From NCBI GenBank assembly GCA_016207095.1, contig JACQQF010000002.1:1-49950 (forward strand): a stretch of 49,950 nt of DNA, given 5' to 3'. This stretch comes from Candidatus Methylomirabilota bacterium. GTDB lineage: Bacteria; Methylomirabilota; Methylomirabilia; Methylomirabilales; Methylomirabilaceae. Below, piece after piece: positions 43,449 through 49,950 of this stretch. Each line of letters starts with the position of its first letter. The first letter of the stretch is position 1. The position numbers were made by a program, and so were the translations under genes. The notes beneath the pieces were generated by a model, which was not told where the DNA came from, did not search any database, and saw only the letters and a list, made by a program, of their open reading frames with translations.

Positions 43449-43798
43449 GGGGGCGCTCCGGTTTCGACGGGGGCAAGGGGGTTAGGGCTGCGTGCCGAGG
43501 TCCCATCTCCTCGTGAAAAGGTGGGAACACAAGCAACTGCCAACCACGAATTGGCACTGGCTGCCTAAGGGTGGCCACGTCCAACCTGCTTCGTCCGTCG
43601 GGCAGGATCTGGGCGCCGTCTAGACGGGCTGGCCTTCCTCTATCGCTCTGGAGAGGCGGGCGAGACCAAGTGAGCTAGCCGCTCCGTGACCCCGCCTGTG
43701 GGGGCTGGGAGGGGCGAACGAGCATTCGCAGGCTACGCACGTAGATGTCCTTTCCGACATGTCCTCGGACGCGGGTTCGACTCCCGCCGCCTCCACCA
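43449..43798 (+). ncRNA. ssrA: Transfer-messenger RNA (tmRNA)
   Basis: One-piece tmRNA of about 350 bases. The 5' end GGGGGCGCTCCGGTTTCGAC pairs as an acceptor stem with CGCCTCC before the encoded ACCA (43795-43798), and the T arm reads GCGGGTTCGACTCCCGC. The resume codon GCA at 43533 starts the tag ATANHELALAA, which ends at TAA 43566-43568; LAA is the usual protease-recognised end. The last 66 bases are also the 3' end of the serine recombinase gene on the other strand, which marks this gene end as an integration site. The CCA and T arm remain intact, so tmRNA function is retained. Confidence 0.97.
43733..43798. other. Probable attachment site (att) at the 3' end of ssrA
   Basis: The recombinase frame runs into the tmRNA T arm and acceptor stem (its C-terminus RRRESNPRPRTCR is simply the reverse reading of this region) and stops at 43733. 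This is the typical outcome of integration into the 3' end of ssrA. The exact crossover core cannot be set because the other end of the element is outside the window. Confidence 0.6.
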
Positions 43799-45448
43799 AC
43801 GCAATACATTCGAACCGCCCTCCTGGCTCTCCAGCTCGGAGGGCGGTGCCATAAGCGCCAGGGCGTCTATCGCGGTCCGCGCGATGTAGTAGGGCCGGCC
43901 GATATCTCCCTTGGTCGGCTCCAGCCTGATCTGCCCCAGCAACCGCCTCAGCAGGAGTGCCGACCGCTCCGTCCTTCGCTCCAGGAGGTCCTTCACCCGG
44001 GTCAGCCGCTCTTCGATCCACTCGGGAGGGGGAGCGTGGAAGACCTTATCTCTGCCCCGCCGGAGGCCGTCAAGTTCTTGACCCAACACCTCAACCCTGC
44101 TTTCGGTTTCTTTGAGCGCCTGCGCCAGCGCCCGGCTGCCTCGTCCCTCGCCGATGAAGTCGAGGAAGTTGGCGAGCCGCCGCTTTTCTGCGCCGAGCTC
44201 GATTTCTCTGAGGTGGATCGTCTCCGGGACGTGCGAGTACAACCTGCCGACCTCCTCCTCAACTCGCTTGAGAACGTAGCCGACATGATCGGGTGCGGAA
44301 AGCTGCTTCTGAACGGCCTCAAGGATGACGTTCTCGGCAAGCCTTCGCCGGACAAGTGTCTTGTTCTCGCAGGTGCCCCTCGCCGCGCCGAGGCACCCGT
44401 AGTAGCCTCCAGCCTTCCCGCTCACCTGGGCGATGGCGGCGCCGCATTTCCCACAAACCATCGTGCCCGATAGCAGGTGCGTCGGGAAGAACTTCTCCCG
44501 GCTGCCCTGTTCCTTTGAGAATCCACGTCGACCCTTTCCGCCCGGCCAGCACCGACGGACCTCCTGCCTCCGTGCCCGGACCTTCTCCCACAGGTCCTGG
44601 GGCACGATGCGCAGTGATTCGTCCTCGTGGCTGATCCACTCGGACTGGGGCTTCTCGAGACGGCGCCGACAGCCCGAGCGTGGATCCCGGCGGCTCTCGG
44701 TCCTGTTCCACGCCCATCGCCCGATGTACTTCTCGTTATTGAGAAGACGGCTCACGGTCGCAGGGGACCAGCCTTTGCTCGACCGGATCCGGCCGGGAAC
44801 ACCCTCCTCATTGAGCATGCGAACGATCCGGGTGAGCGAGAGGCCATCCGCGTAAGCCTTGAAGACGCGCAGCACGATCGTCGCCTCGCGCAGTTCGATC
44901 TCCATCTTGTACCCGTCCGGACGGGGACGCCCCTTCTTGTCCATACGAATCGTTCCGACCGGAACCGATCGGTAACCGTAGGTCCCCTCACCGACAGAGA
45001 AGCCCCGCTGTTTCTGACCGATCTGGCCGCGCAAGGTCTTCTTTTTCAGGTCCCGAAGCTGCAGCTCGTTGAAGATCCCCCGGATCTGGATTCCCAGAGT
45101 TGATTCCTCCTCGTTGCTGTCGAGCCCGTCGGCCACGGAGACGATTCGGATCCCCTCGAAGTGAAGCTCGGTCAACACCGAGAGCATGAGGTAGTTGTCC
45201 CGAGCTATCCGGGAGAGGTCATCGACCAGCAGGACATCGAACTGTGCGTTCCGTCCGGAGGCGAGCAGGGCCGAAAGCCCCAGTCGGTCGCGCCGCGCTC
45301 CCGATTTGGCCTGGTCGGCGTAGATGTGATTCTCGAGCACGGTGAATCCGCGCTCGGCAGCCAATCGCCGGCAGGCGCCGATTTGGTCCTCGATGCTCTC
45401 GGGACGCTGGTTCTCCGAGCTGTACCGAGCGTAGATGGCAGCACGCAT
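43733..45448 (-). CDS. Large serine recombinase (site-specific integrase)
   Basis: 571 residues from ATG 45448, after AGGAAGGG. The N-terminal resolvase catalytic domain (about 1-145) has the nucleophile in AAIYARYSSENQ (Ser near residue 9 or 10) and the active-site Arg region VDDLSRIARDNY. Next come a recombinase domain (YGYRSVP, LLNNEKYIGRWAWNRTESRR), a zinc ribbon (MVCGKCGAAIAQ with a second pair, CLGAARGTCENK) and a coiled coil (about 400-520), the layout of phage- and transposon-type large serine integrases. The last ~22 codons read through the ssrA 3' end. With two small upstream genes it forms an operon under the operator at 45667-45685. Confidence 0.93.
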   Translation of the reverse strand: MRAAIYARYSSENQRPESIEDQIGACRRLAAERGFTVLENHIYADQAKSGARRDRLGLSALLASGRNAQFDVLLVDDLSRIARDNYLMLSVLTELHFEGIRIVSVADGLDSNEEESTLGIQIRGIFNELQLRDLKKKTLRGQIGQKQRGFSVGEGTYGYRSVPVGTIRMDKKGRPRPDGYKMEIELREATIVLRVFKAYADGLSLTRIVRMLNEEGVPGRIRSSKGWSPATVSRLLNNEKYIGRWAWNRTESRRDPRSGCRRRLEKPQSEWISHEDESLRIVPQDLWEKVRARRQEVRRCWPGGKGRRGFSKEQGSREKFFPTHLLSGTMVCGKCGAAIAQVSGKAGGYYGCLGAARGTCENKTLVRRRLAENVILEAVQKQLSAPDHVGYVLKRVEEEVGRLYSHVPETIHLREIELGAEKRRLANFLDFIGEGRGSRALAQALKETESRVEVLGQELDGLRRGRDKVFHAPPPEWIEERLTRVKDLLERRTERSALLLRRLLGQIRLEPTKGDIGRPYYIARTAIDALALMAPPSELESQEGGSNVLRWWRRRESNPRPRTCRKGHLRA

Positions 45449-45450
45449 CG

Positions 45451-45654
45451 TTACCCTTCCTCGCGCTGTGGCTCGCAATCGCTCGGGTCGTGGTGCCTCG
45501 CGGCCTCTTCCATCAGCCGGACGTACTCGAGGGCCAGTTCCTCTGCGAGGTGGTCGAGCAGGCTGGCGACTGCTGGGTCCGTTCCCGGGTCCCGGGCGGA
45601 GTCTGGCGCCGGGGCCGTGCGAATCGGTAGTGCCTTGGTCGTCGTCAGCTTCAT
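45451..45654 (-). CDS. Small protein of the recombinase operon
   Basis: 67 residues from ATG 45654, with a weak GAGGCGAC upstream, ending 2 bases before the recombinase ATG, so the two are surely translated together. The N-terminal half is Pro/Ala/Thr-rich (TTTKALPIRTAPAPDSA) and the rest is a helix (SLLDHLAEELALEYVRLMEE) with a charged end. No family is recognised. A short acidic-helix protein before a serine recombinase may control directionality or expression (inference). Confidence 0.65.
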   Translation of the reverse strand: MKLTTTKALPIRTAPAPDSARDPGTDPAVASLLDHLAEELALEYVRLMEEAARHHDPSDCEPQREEG

Positions 45655-45665
45655 TGTCGCCTCAA

Positions 45666-45694
45666 ATGATAGTCACTGTCTATCATTCTGTCAA
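45666..45694 (-). promoter_or_regulatory. Strong promoter of the recombinase operon with palindromic operator
   Basis: Minus strand TTGACA (45694-45689), exactly 17 bases, then TATCAT (45671-45666). The spacer and -10 hold the 19-base near-perfect palindrome TGATAGTCACTGTCTATCA (plus-strand reading, 45667-45685), the same type as the site at 46287-46305. A repressor bound here would block the promoter. Confidence 0.7.
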
Positions 45695-45702
45695 CAAAAA
45701 AA

Positions 45703-46287
45703 TCAGCTCTGCAGCCGCAGGTCCCGCGCGATTCTTGTAATGCTGACCTCGACCCGGGCGTGCCTGCTTCCCTCAGGCCCTCCGAACTCTTGCGAGGCGC
45801 CGTTGCGCGCCGAGGGCTTCGGGCGGGCGAACTCCCGCTCGAGCGCACGGGAACTCTTCCTCGAGGCGTCCAGTTCCCGCAGGTCGAGATCCCCGTACAC
45901 CTTCGGAGGCGACCCGCTCGCGCCCAGCGTGAAGTAGAGCCGCCGGCCATTCCCGATGACGACGCGCAGATCCGGGGCCTGCGGATCGCGGAGGCTCTCG
46001 GGAAGGTGGAACTCCCGGAGTCGCTTCCTCACGCTCTTTTCGAAGACGCGCAGCACGTAGATGACAGCACCCACGAACGACGCCGGGATCTCCAGCTCTC
46101 GAAGCCGGATCGCGACCGCGAATTCGAGCATGTTGCGGCCCGAGAAGCGCCGGCTGCTCCCACGCCCCTCTGCGTCCTGAATGTCCGGCTGCACAACCCC
46201 CTTCTCGCAGAGGTAGATAAGCCGGTGCTGTGGCTCTCCCAGCAGGCGGGCAGTCTGAGAAAGGGTGTACTCCCCTTCGCCTCTCAT
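45703..46287 (-). CDS. MerR-like HTH transcriptional regulator
   Basis: 194 residues from ATG 46287. The N-terminal winged HTH of MerR type is clear: YTLSQTARLLGEPQHRLIYL CEKGVV (shown split) and SSRRFSGRNMLEFAVAIRLRELE, then a helical region (FVGAVIYVLRVFEKSVRKRL) and a unique C-terminal domain. The start codon overlaps a palindromic operator (46287-46305), and a related operator covers the promoter of the next genes, so it probably represses itself and the recombinase operon (inference). There is no Shine-Dalgarno sequence in the short upstream region; transcription from TTGACA at 46324-46319 could give a nearly leaderless mRNA. Confidence 0.85.
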   Translation of the reverse strand: MRGEGEYTLSQTARLLGEPQHRLIYLCEKGVVQPDIQDAEGRGSSRRFSGRNMLEFAVAIRLRELEIPASFVGAVIYVLRVFEKSVRKRLREFHLPESLRDPQAPDLRVVIGNGRRLYFTLGASGSPPKVYGDLDLRELDASRKSSRALEREFARPKPSARNGASQEFGGPEGSRHARVEVSITRIARDLRLQS

Positions 46288-46305
46288 GATAGGCAGTGTC
46301 TATCA
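46287..46305. promoter_or_regulatory. Palindromic operator at the regulator start
   Basis: TGATAGGCAGTGTCTATCA, one mismatch from a perfect 9+1+9 palindrome, overlaps the last base of the regulator start codon. A TTGACA lies at 46319-46324 on the minus strand. It matches the operator at 45667-45685 in 17 of 19 positions. Confidence 0.65.
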
Positions 46306-46737
46306 AATGGCGAGATTGTGTCAAGCGTTTTTTCAATACCTGAGGCGGGCGGGAGAGCCACCTCTCCGGGCGCGTTGACCGAGCCGTTTCAAAAGGCCGC
46401 CATGACCCATATCGAGAAGCATCCCCGCCCGAAGGAGGAGATTAGCAACAAGTCTGTCCTGAGCGAAGTCGAAGGGGGCAGTTCGCTCTCGAATCGCCTG
46501 CGGGCCGTCATGGCCTGGACCGGGCCTCCACACCTCACCTCGAAAGGTCCAGACGGCTCACCGCCCCTGCCAGCGCTGTCGCGCTGCAGGTGGGTCGGGC
46601 CTTTCTCGTTTGGGGCGTCCCCAGGCGTCTCCCGGTTTCCGGACGTTCGATTGACAGGGGGGCCGATTTTCATGTACTCTCTTGGCAACTCATGGTCAGG
46701 AATAGACGCTCTTCCGAAGCGCGAGGTAGGATCGAAC
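46306..46737. other. Spacer with a dispersed repeat and a promoter candidate
   Basis: About 430 bases between the divergent regulator and HTH genes. At 46456-46475 it contains CTGAGCGAAGTCGAAGG, a short element I know as widely dispersed in environmental genomes; on the reverse strand it encodes the peptide FDFAQDRL. No gene is called. Confidence 0.5.
46651..46680 (+). promoter_or_regulatory. Promoter candidate for the HTH-helicase operon
   Basis: TTGACA (46651-46656), 18 bases, then TACTCT (46675-46680) with an upstream TG. It is 60 bases before the HTH gene start. Confidence 0.5.
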
Positions 46738-47004
46738 ATGGCTCCTGAAGAAGGCTGGGTCGGCGTCGAGGAGGTGGCTGCCCATCTGCGGGTGGCCAAG
46801 GAATCTGTCTACCGATGGGTCGTGTCGAAGGGCTTCCCTGCGCACCGTGTAGGACGTCTGCTTCGATTCAAGCTCTCGGAGGTGGACCAGTGGGTGCAGA
46901 ACAGTGGCGGAGAGAATTCCGGCCCCGAATCGCACGGGAAGGCAACAAAATCGGATCCAGCGAGCAGAAAGTCGAATATGAAGAAGAAGAGTAGGCATGG
47001 CTGA
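46738..47004 (+). CDS. Excisionase-type helix-turn-helix protein
   Basis: 88 residues from ATG 46738, after GAGGTAGGA. The HTH_17/excisionase domain is plain: GWVGVEEVAAHLRVAKESVY, RWVVSKGFPAHRVGRLLRFK and LSEVDQWV. The C-terminal tail is Lys- and Ser-rich (KSNMKKKSRHG). The stop lies 8 bases inside the helicase gene, so it is translated with it. It may regulate the defence operon or act as a recombination-directionality factor for the element. The frame is open far upstream, but those codons overlap the regulator gene and are not used. Confidence 0.85.
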   Translation: MAPEEGWVGVEEVAAHLRVAKESVYRWVVSKGFPAHRVGRLLRFKLSEVDQWVQNSGGENSGPESHGKATKSDPASRKSNMKKKSRHG

Positions 47005-49950
47005 GAATCGCCTTTCAAGGCAGATCGGACGACGGATCTCCCTCCCGGGGCACTTCGATGTTCCCGTTATCCTGGAGGACGTCAGAGCCCTGGCTACGGA
47101 CGGCTCCACTGGCTATGAGTGCCGCGTCCGGCTGCCCGACGGGACGCTCGAGGAAGCGGTGATCTCGCCCGCGGAGGCGGCAGCCGTCTTCGGCGCGGAT
47201 CAGAAGGCACCGGTGGCGACCAAGCCCGCAGATGCGGAGAGACTGCGCCTCTTGGTCGAGTCCGCCCGTATCCGCCTCGCCTACGCGCATGACCGCCAGT
47301 TCGCCGTCAGCCTCTCGGGCATCCGCACCCTCCCTCACCAGATCGAGGCTGTCTACCAGGCGATGCTACCGCAGCCTCGCCTGCGTTTTCTCCTCGCGGA
47401 CGACCCCGGGGCGGGCAAGACCATCATGGCCGGCCTGCTGATCAAAGAACTGAAGTTGCGGGAAGCCATCGAGCGCGTTCTCATCCTCTGCCCCGCTCCG
47501 CTGACGATTCAGTGGCAGGACGAAATGCTCCGGTGGTTCGGGGAGTCGTTCGACATCATCTTTTCCGCCGTGGACCAGCAGCAGCTCACCAATCCGTGGC
47601 AGCGCTCCTCGCAGGTTATTGCCTCGATTGACTACGCGAAGCAGGAGGACGTGCGCGAGCGCGCATGGCAGCAGCGCTGGGACCTCGTGGTGGTCGATGA
47701 GGCCCACAAGTGCTCGGCGAGAACGGCATCGGGAGGCCAGGGACGGGAACCCAGGGTCGCCACGACCAAGCGGTACGATCTTGTCTCGCGGCTCACATCA
47801 CAAGGCGACCACATTCTTCTCCTGACCGCTACGCCGCACCACGGGGACGAAGATAAGTTCTCGCACTTCCTCCGGCTCATCGATCCCGATCTGTTCCCGG
47901 AACCGCATCGGCTTGGGAACCAAGCAACTGCGATTCGTAAGGACGTCTTCAGGCTTGGCAAGGACTCGCCATGGGCCCTGCGCCGCCTGAAGGAGGACCT
48001 GAAGGACCTCAATGGCAACCGGCTGTTCCCGGACCGGCATGCGAAGACCGTCACCTTCCGGCTGAACAGCGAGGAGTACGCCCTTTACAAATCGGTCACG
48101 GCCTACATCAATGAGTTCATCCCCCAGCAGACCGGCCAGCGACGGTCGTCCGCAGCGCTCACTCGTACAGTCCTACAGCGACGCCTTGTCAGTTCGACCT
48201 GCGCCATCCACGAATCCCTGAAGCGACGCCTCAAAAAGCAGCAGGACCTGCTGGACGAGCTGGAGTGGCTTTCTCCCGCCCAGCGGGCCAAGCGCCTCGC
48301 AGTCCTCCAAGGACGCCTGCCCGACGTGGAGCAGGAAGAAGACGACCTTGACGACGAGGTCCGCGATCAGCTCGTCGATGAGTACACGGCGGCGCTGGAA
48401 CTGGAGCAGTTGCGAGCCGAAATCGCCGCCCTCAAAGAGCTGGTCGAGCAGGCCCGGACGGTGCGAGAACTGGCGAACGATTCCAAGTTGGCTGCTCTGA
48501 AGAAGTGCCTTGGAGAAGCGCAGTTCGTCGAGCTTAAAGACGGCCGGGGCAAGCTCCTCCTCTTCACCGAACACCGCGCGACGCTGGGCTACGTGCGGGA
48601 GCACCTCCAGCAATGGGGATACAGCACCTGCGAGATCCACGGCGGCATGAACCCGCACGAGCGCAAGCGAGCCCAGGAACAGTTTCGCACCACTGCCCAG
48701 GTCTGTGTGGCCACGGAGGCGGCCGGCGAAGGCATCAACCTTCAGTTCTGCCACCTCATGATCAACTACGATATGCCGTGGAATCCCACGCGCCTGGAGC
48801 AGCGCCTCGGCCGCATTCACCGAATCGGCCAGGACAGGGACTGCTACGCCTTCAACTTTGTGGCGACGGATTCTGAAGACGGGCAGCCCATCGTTGAGGG
48901 ACGTATCCTCCACCGCCTGCTGGAAAAGCTGGACACCATGAACGAGGCCCTGGAAGGGCGCGTGTTCGACGTTATCGGCGAGGTGCTGTCGCTGAACGAC
49001 ATCAACCTCCCCGACATGCTGAGAGAGGCGGCCTACGACCCACGCCGGCTTGACGAGTACTTGGACCAGATCGACAGGATCGATCCGGCCAAGTTGAAGG
49101 AGTACGAGGACGCCACGGGCATCGCGCTGGCCCGGAGCCACGTAGACTTCACGGGATTCCAGCGCCGCAACCTCGAGGTCGAGGAGAAGCGGCTCATGCC
49201 GCGGTACGTGGAGACGCAGTTCATCGCGGCGGCCAAGGAAGTCGGCCTTCGCGCCGAGCCCAGGGCAGACGGCCTGTGGCGCATCGAACACGTCCTGGCC
49301 GACCTGCGATCAGAGCGGCTCCGGTCGGTCCATCGGCTGGGCAAGGCCGATCCCTCATACCGCAAGATCACGTTCCATAAGCACCACCTCGAACAGTCCG
49401 CTCATGTTGACGCTGTTCTCATGGGGCCGGGGCATCCGCTGTATGCGGCAGTCGACGAGAAGCTGAACGAGAAGTTGGCGACTCTGCAGGGAGGGATCGG
49501 GTTCTACGTGGACCCGCTCATGAGCGAGCCCTACCGGCTCCACCTCTTCGAGATCTCCATCCGCGGCAAGGACTCCAAGGGCAACGACGTCCCGCTGCAC
49601 GGGGAGCTCGTGGCTGTCCGGGAGCAGCGAGGGCAGTTCGAGATCGTACCGAGCGACATCCTTCTCAACTTGCCTCCTCAAGCGAGCCCGCCATCCGCAC
49701 TTGACTCCGTGGACACGCAGGCGGCCTCGGATTACCTCAAGAGCACGTACCAGTTGGACTGCCGGGCTCGCTGCCAAGAGGAGCGGCAGCACTTCGCTGG
49801 CGTCTGCCGGGAGTATCTGGAACGGTCCTTCGTCGCCCGGATCAAGCGCGCCCAGGAACGGGCCATGCTCTTGGCTGCGGAGGCGACGACCAAACCCGAG
49901 TATAAGCTTCCGGCGGACGAGGCCCGGAAGCAAGTGGATGAGCTTCAGCG
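46997..49950 (+). CDS. drmD: SNF2-type helicase, DrmD-like, 3' end missing
   Basis: At least 984 residues, open to the window end. ATG 46997 overlaps the HTH gene by 8 bases. The N-terminal ~110 residues lead to a SNF2/DExH motor: Walker A LLADDPGAGKTIMAGLLIKE (Lys about 141), motif Ia ILCPAPLTIQWQDEM, DEAH box VVVDEAHKC (about 234-237), motif III LLLTATPHHGDEDKF, and helicase C motifs VATEAAGEGINLQFC and QRLGRIHRIGQDRD (about 570-615). Between the two motor halves is a coiled-coil insert (about 400-500). The long C-terminal region resembles that of DrmD, the SNF2-like helicase that opens class 1 DISARM operons. Other phage-defence SNF2 helicases remain possible. The following drm genes are outside the window. 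Confidence 0.72.
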   Translation, partial: MAENRLSRQIGRRISLPGHFDVPVILEDVRALATDGSTGYECRVRLPDGTLEEAVISPAEAAAVFGADQKAPVATKPADAERLRLLVESARIRLAYAHDRQFAVSLSGIRTLPHQIEAVYQAMLPQPRLRFLLADDPGAGKTIMAGLLIKELKLREAIERVLILCPAPLTIQWQDEMLRWFGESFDIIFSAVDQQQLTNPWQRSSQVIASIDYAKQEDVRERAWQQRWDLVVVDEAHKCSARTASGGQGREPRVATTKRYDLVSRLTSQGDHILLLTATPHHGDEDKFSHFLRLIDPDLFPEPHRLGNQATAIRKDVFRLGKDSPWALRRLKEDLKDLNGNRLFPDRHAKTVTFRLNSEEYALYKSVTAYINEFIPQQTGQRRSSAALTRTVLQRRLVSSTCAIHESLKRRLKKQQDLLDELEWLSPAQRAKRLAVLQGRLPDVEQEEDDLDDEVRDQLVDEYTAALELEQLRAEIAALKELVEQARTVRELANDSKLAALKKCLGEAQFVELKDGRGKLLLFTEHRATLGYVREHLQQWGYSTCEIHGGMNPHERKRAQEQFRTTAQVCVATEAAGEGINLQFCHLMINYDMPWNPTRLEQRLGRIHRIGQDRDCYAFNFVATDSEDGQPIVEGRILHRLLEKLDTMNEALEGRVFDVIGEVLSLNDINLPDMLREAAYDPRRLDEYLDQIDRIDPAKLKEYEDATGIALARSHVDFTGFQRRNLEVEEKRLMPRYVETQFIAAAKEVGLRAEPRADGLWRIEHVLADLRSERLRSVHRLGKADPSYRKITFHKHHLEQSAHVDAVLMGPGHPLYAAVDEKLNEKLATLQGGIGFYVDPLMSEPYRLHLFEISIRGKDSKGNDVPLHGELVAVREQRGQFEIVPSDILLNLPPQASPPSALDSVDTQAASDYLKSTYQLDCRARCQEERQHFAGVCREYLERSFVARIKRAQERAMLLAAEATTKPEYKLPADEARKQVDELQ

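Larger units (their letters stand above)
43799..49950. mobile_element. Integrated element at ssrA, right part cut off by the window
   Basis: Everything after ssrA looks acquired: a large serine recombinase, a companion small protein, a MerR-like regulator, an excisionase-type HTH protein and a SNF2-type helicase. No copy of the ssrA 3' end was noticed further on, so the far boundary must lie downstream of 49950. A hairpin ACCGCCCTCC / GGAGGGCGGT (43814-43823, 43838-43847) lies just inside the junction. Confidence 0.65.

Noticed and set aside
43814..43847. Hairpin after ssrA as a terminator
   Set aside because: The stem is good but no U tract follows, and it lies within the recombinase coding region, so a terminator role is unproven.
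45760..46737. Plus-strand frame extending upstream of the HTH gene
   Set aside because: It overlaps the MerR-like regulator on the other strand; recognisable HTH sequence begins only after ATG 46738.
48173..49291. 372-codon minus-strand frame opposite the helicase
   Set aside because: It is antisense to the helicase motifs; the plus strand carries all conserved residues.

Overview
This window is GC-rich bacterial chromosome from a diderm (Gram-negative type) organism: it carries lolA, pal, several lipobox lipoproteins and periplasmic proteins. Housekeeping gene order (lon-rnj-ftsK-lolA-yajQ; ffh-rpsP-khpA-rimM-trmD-rplS-rnhB-yraN-comM; smpB-ssrA) is of a type common in Proteobacteria-like and neighbouring phyla. 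Gene style and the dispersed short repeats would suit a deep-branching environmental lineage such as NC10/Methylomirabilota, but that is a guess. There are no rRNA or tRNA genes; one tmRNA is present.

Region by region. 1-4.2 kb: two unknown lipoproteins (one ending in a CxxCH haem-type motif), queG, and a methyltransferase overlapping queG tail to tail. 4.2-11.7 kb: an NtrB/NtrC-type two-component pair whose regulator gene contains a nested 31-codon AURKAIP1/COX24-type basic-protein gene, then an ECF sigma / zinc-finger anti-sigma / Spy-CpxP-like stress module, an alpha/beta hydrolase and a Tim44-like membrane protein. 11.7-14.8 kb: a broken cold-shock gene, a radical SAM protein with a duplicated C-terminal module, and an unexplained spacer. 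14.8-29.8 kb: galU, lon, RNase J, ftsK, lolA, yajQ, a REC-GAF-GGDEF signalling protein, pgpA, cinA, thpR and glycerate 2-kinase, mostly touching or overlapping. 29.8-36.3 kb: the SRP/ribosomal-protein/tRNA-modification operon from ffh to comM, with trmD apparently starting at CTG. 36.3-42.7 kb: a secreted two-repeat protein, a JAMM-motif protein, an OFA-type MFS transporter, an NhaD-type antiporter, small ORFs and pal.

42.9-49.95 kb: smpB and ssrA (tmRNA, encoded tag ATANHELALAA), followed immediately by an integrated element. A large serine recombinase reads into the 3' end of ssrA, marking that end as the attachment site. Next come a small companion protein, a MerR-like regulator with two matching palindromic operators, a small HTH protein, and a SNF2-type helicase that runs off the window. 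The helicase resembles DrmD of class 1 DISARM anti-phage systems, so the window probably ends inside a recombinase-borne defence island whose other genes lie downstream.

The most interesting points are this ssrA-integrated island with its two-operator circuit, the gene nested in the NtrC-like regulator, the CTG start of trmD, the lolA leader formed by a dispersed repeat, and the duplicated domain in the radical SAM protein.
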